Positions 8,026-15,557 of a stretch of 64,000 bases of DNA are shown in pieces. The notes beneath the pieces were generated by a model. The model ran no database searches, was not told the origin of the DNA, and saw nothing but the letters and a program-made list of their open reading frames with translations. Both the position numbers and the translations under genes were made by a program. Numbering within the stretch: position 1 is the stretch's first letter; the number at the start of each line of letters is the position of its first letter. The DNA comes from Klenkia taihuensis (GTDB taxonomy: Bacteria > Actinomycetota > Actinomycetes > Mycobacteriales > Geodermatophilaceae): assembly GCF_900112525.1 (NCBI RefSeq), contig NZ_FOMD01000003.1, forward strand, positions 62,001 to 126,000, written 5' to 3'.

Positions 8026-9216
8026 TCAGGAGGTGTGCTGCAGCCAGATCCGGGCCGCCTGCACCCGCCGGTTGGTGCCGCCGTCCTGCCCGAGGTCGAG
8101 CTTCGCGAACACCGACCGCAGGTGGGCGTCGACGGTCCGCTCGCTGATCACCAGCTGCGCCGCGATGCCCGCGTTGCTCGCCCCCGACGCCAGCAGCCCG
8201 AGCACCTCGCTCTCGCGCTGGGTCAGCCCCGGGACCCGCGGCGCGGGCACGGGTTCGGGTGCCGGCTCGAGCGCACGGGCCAGCCGGCCGCCGCCGACCC
8301 ACCCGCCCACCACGCAGACCAGCGCCACCGCGGCGACGGCGACCGCGGTGCCCACCGGGGGCAGCGCCACCGCCAGCAGGGTCCCGGTGCCCAGCACGAC
8401 CAGGACGGCGGCCGCCACCGCGGTGCCCCGGACCGCGAACACCGCCCCCTTCGCCGCCGCGACCGCGCACCAGGCCGCCGCCGCCGCCGATCCACCGCCG
8501 AGGGCGACCAGGAACGCCACCGACCCCAGCTCGGGCTCCACCGCGCCGGGGTCGCGCGCCACCGCCAGCAGCAGACAGAACACCACCACCAGCGGTGCGG
8601 TGACCGTGCCGGCGGCCGCCGTGCCCAATCCGGCGCGAGCCGGCCCCGTCGAGGTGACCGCCGCCCGGCCGAGCCTGGCCGGCAGCAGGAGGAGAGCCAG
8701 CCCGGCCGCCACGGTGAGGACGGCGCCGAGCGGGGCCAGGGCCGTCGTCCAGGCCTCGGGCGCGATGGTGGCTACGCCGCGGAACGGGTCGGACGCATGG
8801 GTCAGCAGCAGGGCGCCGAGCGTCGCCGCGGTGAGGACGACGGCGACGACGCGGGAGTCCCACGCCCTCGTGCCGGTGCGCCGGACGGCGGCTGCCGCGG
8901 TCAGCTGGGCCAGCGCCAGCGGCGGGATCCACGCGCAGCCCCACACCGCGACGGCGACCGGGTCGCGGCTGCTCACCGCCCACACCGCGGCGAGCAGGTA
9001 GCCGACCAGCGAGGCGGCCAGCGCCAGCGCGAGCCGGCGGGCGGGGCCGTCCAGCCGGTCGGCGGCAGCAGCGGCGACGACCGCCCCGGTGGCGAGGCCG
9101 AGCGCGCCCACCGGGTCGGTGGCGAAGCCGGTGTCGCCGGCGACCCGGAGCGCGACCAGGCCCAGGACGCCGGCCGCAGCGGTGCCCGCCACCAGCCACG
9201 ACGCCCGGGTCAGCAC
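8026..9216 (-). CDS. Membrane-bound LuxR-family regulator
   Basis: A 396-residue protein. About 330 residues form many hydrophobic helices, followed by a C-terminal LuxR/NarL helix-turn-helix (TQRESEVLGLLASGASN... with ERTVDAHLRSVFAKL as the recognition region). There is no receiver or ATPase domain, so the membrane part presumably senses the signal. The start is GTG at 9216. It is divergent from the lysine-rich peptide gene across a 121-bp region with an inverted repeat. It may control the membrane protein downstream. Confidence 0.82.
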   Translation of the reverse strand: MLTRASWLVAGTAAAGVLGLVALRVAGDTGFATDPVGALGLATGAVVAAAAADRLDGPARRLALALAASLVGYLLAAVWAVSSRDPVAVAVWGCAWIPPLALAQLTAAAAVRRTGTRAWDSRVVAVVLTAATLGALLLTHASDPFRGVATIAPEAWTTALAPLGAVLTVAAGLALLLLPARLGRAAVTSTGPARAGLGTAAAGTVTAPLVVVFCLLLAVARDPGAVEPELGSVAFLVALGGGSAAAAAWCAVAAAKGAVFAVRGTAVAAAVLVVLGTGTLLAVALPPVGTAVAVAAVALVCVVGGWVGGGRLARALEPAPEPVPAPRVPGLTQRESEVLGLLASGASNAGIAAQLVISERTVDAHLRSVFAKLDLGQDGGTNRRVQAARIWLQHTS

Positions 9217-9271
9217 GGACGACAGCGTGGCGGGTCCGGGGCTCCGTGGACAAGGTCACCCGACCCGTTGT

Positions 9272-9287
9272 GCATGACTGATCATGC
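9272..9287. promoter_or_regulatory. Inverted repeat in the LuxR / lysine-rich peptide divergent region
   Basis: gcatga-ctga-tcatgc has perfect 6-bp arms. It lies midway between the two divergent starts, where an operator of the LuxR-type protein would be expected. This is a position-based guess. Confidence 0.35.
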
Positions 9288-9337
9288 TTCGGGCAAGGTG
9301 TCCTCTCCACGACGTCTTCGAGAACAGGAGCGCGAAC

Positions 9338-9514
9338 ATGGCGAAGACCGCCAAGAAGAAGGTCCGCAAGGCCGAGTCCAAGCTGAAGAAGCTGGTCGCC
9401 GCGATCAAGGACAGCGGTTCGAAGAAGGACCGCAAGCGCGCCGAGAAGGCCGCGAAGGCTGCTCGCAAGGACGCCAAGAAGGCCCGCAAGGCCTGGAAGA
9501 AGTCCAGGAAGTAG
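9338..9514 (+). CDS. Lysine-rich histone-tail-like peptide, 58 aa
   Basis: A 58-residue peptide of which roughly half is Lys or Arg and much of the rest is Ala, with motifs such as KKVRKAE, KKDRKRAEK and KDAKKARK. It has no acidic patch, no membrane segment and no cysteine. The composition matches the C-terminal tails of histone H1 and of actinobacterial HupB, so DNA or RNA compaction is the best guess. The start is the ATG at 9338, with AGGAG 8 bases upstream. A strong hairpin follows directly. It is too short to contain an HU fold, so it would be a free-standing tail. Confidence 0.75.
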   Translation: MAKTAKKKVRKAESKLKKLVAAIKDSGSKKDRKRAEKAAKAARKDAKKARKAWKKSRK

Positions 9515-9521
9515 TGCGGGC

Positions 9522-9552
9522 GCCTGCCCCCGGGCTCACTCCGGGGGCAGGC
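9522..9552. terminator. Bidirectional hairpin terminator
   Basis: A perfect 12-bp inverted repeat (gcctgcccccgg, 9522-9533, and its complement, 9541-9552) with a 7-base loop. It begins 7 bases after the peptide stop codon and includes the last codons of the convergent TPR gene, so it can serve both strands. Confidence 0.8.
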
Positions 9553-10060
9553 CCATCGCTGCGCGGATGCGGGCGCGCGTCTGCAGCAGCTGGGTGGAGG
9601 CCTCGACGTCGATCTCGTCGTCGGCGTCCAGGTCGATGCGGTTGAGGCCGATGGAGGACCAACGGAGCGCCTGGTCCGGGTCGCCGGCGGTCTCCCACAC
9701 CTGGGCCATCGCGTCGCAGTCGACGACCGCGGGCCGCGACCGCCGGATGTCGTCTGCCTCGTCCCTCGCCTCGTCCACCCGGTCGGCCGCCAGCAGGACG
9801 GCGACGATGGAGCAGCGGACGTCGGGCGTGGTGGGTCCGGTCTGCTGCGAGCGACGCAGCACCTCGAGCGCGGCCTCGGTGTCGCCGGCGAGGTCGAACT
9901 GCCAGCCCGCCTCGGCGAGGAGCTCGGCGGTGGTCGGCTCGTCGTCGGGGTGGACCTCGGTGGCCCACTCCAGGACGGTGTCCGCGGCCTCGCGGTGACC
10001 GGCCTGGTCGCGGTGGGCGGCGAGCTCGAGCAGGTCGTCGTAGGTCAGCGGATCACGCAC
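9536..10060 (-). CDS. TPR-like repeat protein, 174 aa
   Basis: An acidic helical protein with about four helix-turn-helix pairs of TPR type, such as ...GDTEAALEVLRRSQQ..., ...RVDEARDEADDIRRS... and ...GDPDQALRWSSIGLNR.... TPR folds mediate protein-protein contacts. No enzymatic domain is present. It is monocistronic, convergent with the lysine-rich peptide. Confidence 0.7.
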   Translation of the reverse strand: MRDPLTYDDLLELAAHRDQAGHREAADTVLEWATEVHPDDEPTTAELLAEAGWQFDLAGDTEAALEVLRRSQQTGPTTPDVRCSIVAVLLAADRVDEARDEADDIRRSRPAVVDCDAMAQVWETAGDPDQALRWSSIGLNRIDLDADDEIDVEASTQLLQTRARIRAAMGLPPE

Positions 10061-10152
10061 CGGATGAGGCTAGCCGTCCACAGGCGGGTCCCGTCGGGCG
10101 GCTGACCTGCATAGACTCCCGCGGACCGGTCGTCGAGGATGCGGGGGCAGCT

Positions 10153-10725
10153 GTGCGGCGTGGAGCGTGGGTGGCCGGGTTCGCTGCTCTGCTGGTGCTC
10201 GCCGGGTGCTCGGAGCCGTCGCCGGCGAACGACACCCTGCCGACGGCGGGGTCCACGTTGGCGTCGCCCACCTTAGAGCCGCTGGGTCCGGTGGACTTCC
10301 CGGTGCCGGACGAAGCCCGGGAGCAGACCGAAGCCGCGGCCGTCGTCATGGCGAAGTACTACGTGGATCTGTCGTTCTACACCGCTGAGTCGTTGGACCC
10401 GTCCTGGATGGAGCAGCTGAGTCAAGCTTGCGAGAACTGTCAGGCTGACATCGAGTCCTACTCGGCCGACCGGGCTGCAGGAAACCAGTTCAATGGCGGC
10501 GATGCCGTGGTTCAGGCTTTTTTCGACCGGGCTATCAGCGATTCGGAGATGAGTGTTGGTGTCGCGGTTGACCGCGCGGCATTCCAGGTCGTCGGTCCAG
10601 CTGGTGAACCTCTTGACGGTCGCGAAGTTCCTGCCCAGCGTTTGAGTGGGGGGCTGACGCTCTCCTGGGATACGAGTCGCAGCGTTTGGCTGACCACCTC
10701 GCTATACCTAGAGCAAGCCTCGTGA
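10153..10725 (+). CDS. Lipoprotein, DUF6318-like
   Basis: A 190-residue lipoprotein. The signal peptide ends in a lipobox LAGC with the lipidated Cys at about residue 19. The mature part has a Ser/Thr/Pro linker, then a compact domain with a CENC cysteine pair and the AKYYVDLSFY segment seen in DUF6318 proteins (family call from memory). The start is GTG at 10153. From about codon 80 onward the DNA is much less GC-rich than the first part, with rare codons such as CTA. The next gene overlaps it by 4 bp. Confidence 0.75.
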   Translation: MRRGAWVAGFAALLVLAGCSEPSPANDTLPTAGSTLASPTLEPLGPVDFPVPDEAREQTEAAAVVMAKYYVDLSFYTAESLDPSWMEQLSQACENCQADIESYSADRAAGNQFNGGDAVVQAFFDRAISDSEMSVGVAVDRAAFQVVGPAGEPLDGREVPAQRLSGGLTLSWDTSRSVWLTTSLYLEQAS

Positions 10726-11648
10726 TCCGACGGCTGCTCATGGTGGCCGCGATCGTCGGCAGCTCGGTCGTGTTTGGCGCCGGCGCAGCCCTGGCTTGCG
10801 GAACGATCAACAACCCGTGTCCACCGCCAACCGAGGTCGCGGCCGGACCGGGCACGTTCGACGTCGCCTCATTGATCGACGCCCCAGGCGGTGTGCTGCT
10901 GGCCTCGAATGCGGTGCCCAACCCATGGCCCGCGTACCGCTACCGACTCATCAGCGCATGCCAAGCAGCGGATGACGCTGGCAACGGTTGCCAGGCCGGC
11001 CTCGTCTGCGAGCCGGTTGACGGTCGCGTTATCCAGTACCTGGTGGCACAGCGACAAGCCCTGGTTCAGCCTGCGGAGGTAGCGGTCGGCGATGCAGCGA
11101 ATGACGCGGCGCTCGCGGCAGGACTCACACCTGGCTCGAGCAGGTCGGGCTACCTGGCCTATCGCGAAGGATGCGTCGATATAACGGAGCTCAACCCGGC
11201 GCCTACGCCGGAGGAGGTGTTCCGGTACTTCCAGCAGCTGCCGCTGCCGCAGCTGAGCACCGTCGTCCAGCCCCCCGGCGGGACCGTCCTGGTCGGGCTG
11301 CCGACGATCTTCTACACCGACGCGCCCGTGCAGCAGGTGTTCACCGTCGACATCCGGGGCTTCGCCGTCGTCATCACGGCGGTCGCGCAAGGGTTCACCT
11401 GGCACACCGGTGACGGGGGAGCGGTCGTCACCTCCGACGGCCCCGGCGTGCCCTACCCGGACCAGACGGTCACCTACGACTACACGTCCGGCAGCTACAC
11501 GACCTACCTCACGGTCACCTGGGGCGGCACGTTCACCGTCGACGGCAGCGCCCCGCTCGAGGTCGCCGGCACGACCACCACCGACGGTCCCGCCGTGCAG
11601 CTCACCGCCGTCGAGGCCCGCGCCGTCCTGACCAACCCCTACGACTGA
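10722..11648 (+). CDS. Secreted protein of unknown function, 308 aa
   Basis: A Sec signal peptide (about residues 1-25, cleavage near ALA) is followed by a cysteine-containing mature region and a beta-rich C-terminal half (FTWHTGDGGAVVTSDGPG...). The pattern resembles actinobacterial secreted proteins that are encoded beside DUF6318 lipoproteins. The GTG start overlaps the upstream stop (GTGA), so the two are translationally coupled. The 5' half is in the low-GC segment and carries an ATA codon; the 3' half returns to typical composition. Confidence 0.7.
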   Translation: MIRRLLMVAAIVGSSVVFGAGAALACGTINNPCPPPTEVAAGPGTFDVASLIDAPGGVLLASNAVPNPWPAYRYRLISACQAADDAGNGCQAGLVCEPVDGRVIQYLVAQRQALVQPAEVAVGDAANDAALAAGLTPGSSRSGYLAYREGCVDITELNPAPTPEEVFRYFQQLPLPQLSTVVQPPGGTVLVGLPTIFYTDAPVQQVFTVDIRGFAVVITAVAQGFTWHTGDGGAVVTSDGPGVPYPDQTVTYDYTSGSYTTYLTVTWGGTFTVDGSAPLEVAGTTTTDGPAVQLTAVEARAVLTNPYD

Positions 11649-11675
11649 CCTCGACGCCCCCAGCCCCGGACCAGG

Positions 11676-11735
11676 CGTCATCTGACGGTCAGCGACCACA
11701 GTCCGCGAGAAGTGGTCGACAACCGTCAGATGACG
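11676..11735. terminator. Long two-stem hairpin between convergent genes
   Basis: An outer perfect 14-bp stem (cgtcatctgacggt, 11676-11689, with 11722-11735) and an inner 7-bp stem (cgaccac, 11693-11699, with 11712-11718) are separated by a symmetric 3x3 internal loop and closed by a 12-base loop. It lies between a secreted-protein gene and the convergent RelA/SpoT fusion gene. It is likely a bidirectional terminator. Confidence 0.65.
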
Positions 11736-11774
11736 GTCAGCGGCCGCACCGCGAGCAGCGGCAGCGGCGGCGGC

Positions 11775-13502
11775 TCAGCCGGCGAGCTTGGCCGACCGCG
11801 CAGACAGCGCGTCGCGCCGGTGGGCGTTGCCGTGCAGGTCCACGTAGCGCTGCCCGAACCCCGCCAGCAGGGCGTCGTCCAGCCGCCGCACGGCACCGGG
11901 TGGGTACTTGTAGCCCATGCGGGAGGCGATCCCGCCCTCGTCGGCCGACCGCAGCACCTCGCCCAGCTCCACCAGCGACGTCACGCCCAGCTCCAGCAGC
12001 AGGCCGGAGATCCAGTCGTAGTGGTCCGGCCGCGACCAGCCCGCGTCGGCGTACTGCCCGGCCAGGAACGCGGCCAGCTCGCGCGGGGCGATCCGCGGGT
12101 CGTCGGGGTCGTCGTCCTCCGACTCGACCGACAGCGGTGAGCGCAGCCGGTCGCGGATCGCGGTGAACTCCTGGTCGGCCAGCTCCAGCAGGCCGGCGGC
12201 CAGGGTGAAGCGGCGGTCGAACTCCGACGCGTGCTCGGCCGGCACGGTGCCCTTGTAGCGGATGTCGTGCTCGAACTCCGCCCACGCGTGCTGCAGCACC
12301 GTGCGCACCTGCACCTGCACCCGCCGGTCCACCAGCGCCGGCCACTCCCCGGCGCGGGCGGCGTCCAGCCCGATCTGCAGGTGCCGGCTGGCGTAGCCGA
12401 AGCGGCCCTCGCGCGCGGTCACCGACCCCATGTCGCGGTCGTCGTGCACCACCACCTGGTCGGCCAGCAGCTCGGCCACCGCCACCACGTCGCTCTGCAC
12501 GTACAGGATCACCCGCACCCCGACCGTGTCGCCGATGTCGCGCACCGGGTCCGGGTACAGCCGCACCCCGTCGACCTCCCGGGTCACCTTCTCTGCGTAG
12601 GACGCCACCGTCTTGGCCCGCCCGGCGATGGACAGGTAGTTGATGCCGGCCTCGTCCAGCAGCCCGGTGACCAGCGCCAGGGCCTCGGCGGCGGCCTGCA
12701 CCGTGGCCGGGTAGCCGTCGGCGTAGTCCTGGATCGCCCGCTGCGCCGGGTCCACCGCGGCGGCCGGGGGCGGGCCGGGGACCAGGTCCGGCGGCAGGGA
12801 GGGCGTCACGATCGCGCCCTCGCCCGCCGTCCCGTAGATGGTCACGTCGTCGGGCCGGCGGACGGCGACGAGCGCGACGTAGGCGCACACCACGGCGTCG
12901 ACCTGGTCCTCTACCCGGCGCAGCTCGCTCTTGCGCACGGCTGTCTCCACCGCCGTGCGCAGCACCGTCCACGCCTCGCCCAGGTGCAGCTCCGGCACCG
13001 CCTCCAGGTGACCCATGAGCACCAGCAGCTCGGCGCGCATGCCGTCCAGCGTCCGGCCCGGCTTGTTCTTGTACTTCAGCGTCCGGCCCAGCCGGAACAG
13101 CGCCACCGTCGCCGCGTGCGGGTACACCTCGATCGCCCGCCGTGGCCGGCCCGAGCGCGGGTCGAGGTCCAGGCCCAGCCTGCGCACCAGGCGCCCGCCG
13201 CGGGTGTCGCCGTCGGTGAACTCGGGCTTGCCCTGGTTGGTCGGGTGCGCGCCGGCCTGGAACTTCGCGAAGTCCGCGTTCAGCTCCCGCTCGGCCCGCC
13301 GGTTGCCGGTCGCGTTGGTCACCACCAGGGGCGCGTCCACTGCCACCACGCACGGCCCGCTCGTGTACGGCTCGAGCGCGGCGAGCACCTCGTCGTCGGT
13401 GCGGACGGCGGAGACGTGCAGCAGCCGGCCGCCCTCGTCGAGCACCGCGGTGCCGGTGGGCTGCTTGAGGCCCCAGGCGAGGTCGATCCCGATCAGGTGC
13501 AC
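11775..13502 (-). CDS. DUF429 / RelA-SpoT (alarmone synthetase-like) fusion protein
   Basis: A 575-residue two-domain protein. Residues 1 to about 235 are a DUF429 domain, a predicted RNase H-fold nuclease, with the acids expected of it: Asp7 in IGIDLAW, Asp56 in AVDAPL, Glu125 in IEVYPH and Asp202. Residues about 262-420 are a RelA/SpoT nucleotidyltransferase-like domain: GRAKTVASYAEK (Arg295, Lys297), DTVGVRVI (Asp325), GYASRHL (369-375) and VRTVLQHAWAEFEHDIRYK. The position of the catalytic Glu in the usual ExQxRT motif is Gln396 by my alignment. There is no HD hydrolase, TGS or ACT domain. An acidic/helical C-terminal part (about 455-575) is unassigned. The GTG start at 13502 fits the DUF429 N-terminus. 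Confidence 0.85.
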   Translation of the reverse strand: MHLIGIDLAWGLKQPTGTAVLDEGGRLLHVSAVRTDDEVLAALEPYTSGPCVVAVDAPLVVTNATGNRRAERELNADFAKFQAGAHPTNQGKPEFTDGDTRGGRLVRRLGLDLDPRSGRPRRAIEVYPHAATVALFRLGRTLKYKNKPGRTLDGMRAELLVLMGHLEAVPELHLGEAWTVLRTAVETAVRKSELRRVEDQVDAVVCAYVALVAVRRPDDVTIYGTAGEGAIVTPSLPPDLVPGPPPAAAVDPAQRAIQDYADGYPATVQAAAEALALVTGLLDEAGINYLSIAGRAKTVASYAEKVTREVDGVRLYPDPVRDIGDTVGVRVILYVQSDVVAVAELLADQVVVHDDRDMGSVTAREGRFGYASRHLQIGLDAARAGEWPALVDRRVQVQVRTVLQHAWAEFEHDIRYKGTVPAEHASEFDRRFTLAAGLLELADQEFTAIRDRLRSPLSVESEDDDPDDPRIAPRELAAFLAGQYADAGWSRPDHYDWISGLLLELGVTSLVELGEVLRSADEGGIASRMGYKYPPGAVRRLDDALLAGFGQRYVDLHGNAHRRDALSARSAKLAG

Positions 13503-13574
13503 GCGTCCACCCTGCCCCACCCGACCGGGGGAGGGGACGTCAAGCCCGGCGGGCGCGCCGCCGACACCGGGTGC

Positions 13575-14537
13575 ATGCGCGGGACAACGGCCGCGGGTGC
13601 GGCCAGCCCCCGCGTGATGGTCGAGACGCTGGCCGTCTTTTACGCGGCCGGGACCGTGCTGGGGGTGCTCATCGCGCTCGAGGCCGACCTCGACACCGCC
13701 CGCCGCGTGGTCGCCGCCGTCGCGGTCGCCGTCGGCACCGTCGGCACCGCCGTCCTGCTGCTCGTCCGCGACCGGGTGCCGCGCCGGCTGCTCGACGGAC
13801 TGGTGGCGCTGGCGACCGTCGTCGTCGGGGTCGGCGTGCTCGTCCCGCCGCAGCCGGCCACCGCCGTCGCCGTCGCCTGGCTGGCCTCCCTCGCCGTCGT
13901 CGACGCCTGCTACTTCTTCACCCCGCGCGCGGCCCGGGCCCACCTCGTGCTGGCCGCGGTCTGCAGCAACGGCGCGCTGCTGCTGCGCGGCGACGTCGCC
14001 GTCTGGACCGTCCTGGCGCTGGACTGCGTGCTCGTCGCCCTCGCCGTGGTCACCCGCCGGCTGGCCGCGCGCGCCTCGGGCGCTGACCTCGACCCGCTCA
14101 CCGGCCTGCCCAACCGGCGCAGCCTCGACGACCGGCTCCAGCAGCTGGTGCGCGGTGACCGGGTGGTGTCGGTGGCCCTGCTCGACCTCGACCACTTCAA
14201 GGAGATCAACGACACCGCCGGCCACGAGGCCGGCGACCGGGTGCTGCTGCGCGTGGCGGAGGAGCCGCGGCGGGTGCTGCCGCCCGGCGCGGTGCTGGCC
14301 CGCCAGGGCGGCGACGAGTTCGCCCTGCTGCTGCCCGACCTGACCGGCCCCGAGGCCGTCGTCGTGGTGTGGCGGGTGTGCGACGCGCTGGCCGGGATCG
14401 GGCTGTCCTGCGGGGTGGCCCAGTACGAGCCGGGGGAGTCGGTGGCCCAGCTGGTGCGCCGTGCCGACGGTGCGCTGTACGCCGCCAAGGCCGCCGGCCG
14501 CGGCCGGGTCGAGCTGGCGACGGCGGTGCGCGCGTGA
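13575..14537 (+). CDS. Membrane GGDEF diguanylate cyclase (first of tandem pair)
   Basis: A 320-residue protein with about five N-terminal transmembrane helices (residues 15-160) and a C-terminal GGDEF domain. The intact active-site motif GGDEF is at 245-249, the metal Asp is in LLDLDHF and DPLTGLPNRR marks the domain start. No RxxD inhibitory site is seen upstream. It should make cyclic di-GMP from two GTP. It is divergent from the RelA/SpoT fusion (72-bp gap) and overlaps the second GGDEF gene by 4 bp. Confidence 0.88.
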   Translation: MRGTTAAGAASPRVMVETLAVFYAAGTVLGVLIALEADLDTARRVVAAVAVAVGTVGTAVLLLVRDRVPRRLLDGLVALATVVVGVGVLVPPQPATAVAVAWLASLAVVDACYFFTPRAARAHLVLAAVCSNGALLLRGDVAVWTVLALDCVLVALAVVTRRLAARASGADLDPLTGLPNRRSLDDRLQQLVRGDRVVSVALLDLDHFKEINDTAGHEAGDRVLLRVAEEPRRVLPPGAVLARQGGDEFALLLPDLTGPEAVVVVWRVCDALAGIGLSCGVAQYEPGESVAQLVRRADGALYAAKAAGRGRVELATAVRA

Positions 14538-15508
14538 GGCGGCACCGCGCACCCGAGGTCGCCACCTCGCGGGTCATGGCCCAGACGCTCAGCCTCTTCT
14601 ACGTCCTCGGCGGCACCTGCGGGCTCGTCGGCGTGCCCGGCGGGGACCCCGACCCGGCCCGCCGGTGGGCGATCGTGGCGCTCGGCAGCACCGCCGTCGT
14701 CTCCGGGCTGGCCCTGGCCCGCTGGGGGGCGGCGGCCCCGCGCGGGTTCTTCCACGCACCCGTCGCCGCGGCCACCGTGCTCATCGCCGTCGCCGCGCTG
14801 ATGGCCCCCGGCGAGGTGACGGCCCTGGTCGTCGGCGCGATCATCCTGTTCGTCGGCGTCGACTCGTTCTTCTTCTTCGCCCTGCCCGGTGCGCTCGCCC
14901 AGCTCGGCCTCGCCGTCGGGCTGATCACGGCGGCGCTGCTGACCCGCGGCGACGTCCCGCCCACCACGGCGCTCGCCCTGGACGTCGTCCTCGTGGCCAT
15001 CGGCGTCGTCACCCGGCGGCTGGTCGCCGAGGCCAGCCGGGCGAGCACCGACGGGCTGACCCGGCTGGCCAACCGGCGCGGCTTCGACGAGGCGCTGGCC
15101 GAGCTGGTGCGGCCCGGCGCCGTCCTGTCCGCGGCCCTGCTCGACCTGGACCACTTCAAGCAGGTCAACGACACCGGTGGCCACGCCGCCGGGGACGAGG
15201 TGCTGCGGCAGGTCGCCCGCACCTGGCGGCGGGCGTTGCCGGCCGGCGCCGTCCTCGCCCGGCACGGCGGCGACGAGTTCGCGCTGCTGCTGCCGGGCTG
15301 GACCGGAGCGCGGGCCCTGGAGCTGGTCCGGCGCCTGCGCACCCTGCACCCGGGCATCGGCATGTCCTGCGGGGTGGCCCAGTTCCGCGACCGGGAGACC
15401 GCGGCCCAGCTGATGCGCCGGGCCGACCAGGCGCTGTACGCCGCCAAGGCCGCGGGCCGGGGCCGCGCCGAGCTGGCCGGCGGGACCCGCGAGTCCGTCG
15501 GCGGCTGA
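14534..15508 (+). CDS. Membrane GGDEF diguanylate cyclase (second of tandem pair)
   Basis: A 324-residue paralogue of the upstream gene with the same layout: a hydrophobic region to about residue 160, then a GGDEF domain whose motif also lies at residues 245-249. The DGLTRLANRR and LLDLDHFKQVNDTGGH segments match its twin closely, while the membrane part has diverged. This indicates tandem duplication. The GTG start overlaps the previous stop (GTGA), so the two cyclases are co-translated. No PAS, GAF or EAL domain is present. Confidence 0.88.
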   Translation: MRRHRAPEVATSRVMAQTLSLFYVLGGTCGLVGVPGGDPDPARRWAIVALGSTAVVSGLALARWGAAAPRGFFHAPVAAATVLIAVAALMAPGEVTALVVGAIILFVGVDSFFFFALPGALAQLGLAVGLITAALLTRGDVPPTTALALDVVLVAIGVVTRRLVAEASRASTDGLTRLANRRGFDEALAELVRPGAVLSAALLDLDHFKQVNDTGGHAAGDEVLRQVARTWRRALPAGAVLARHGGDEFALLLPGWTGARALELVRRLRTLHPGIGMSCGVAQFRDRETAAQLMRRADQALYAAKAAGRGRAELAGGTRESVGG

Positions 15509-15557
15509 CCGCGCCGGTCAACCCGATCGTCACCTGGGCGTGGCAGCCTGTCTTCCC

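Noticed and set aside
12231-13574. Upstream extension of the first GGDEF frame
   Set aside because: The frame is open but antisense to the RelA/SpoT fusion gene. The membrane helices of the cyclase start only after 13575.
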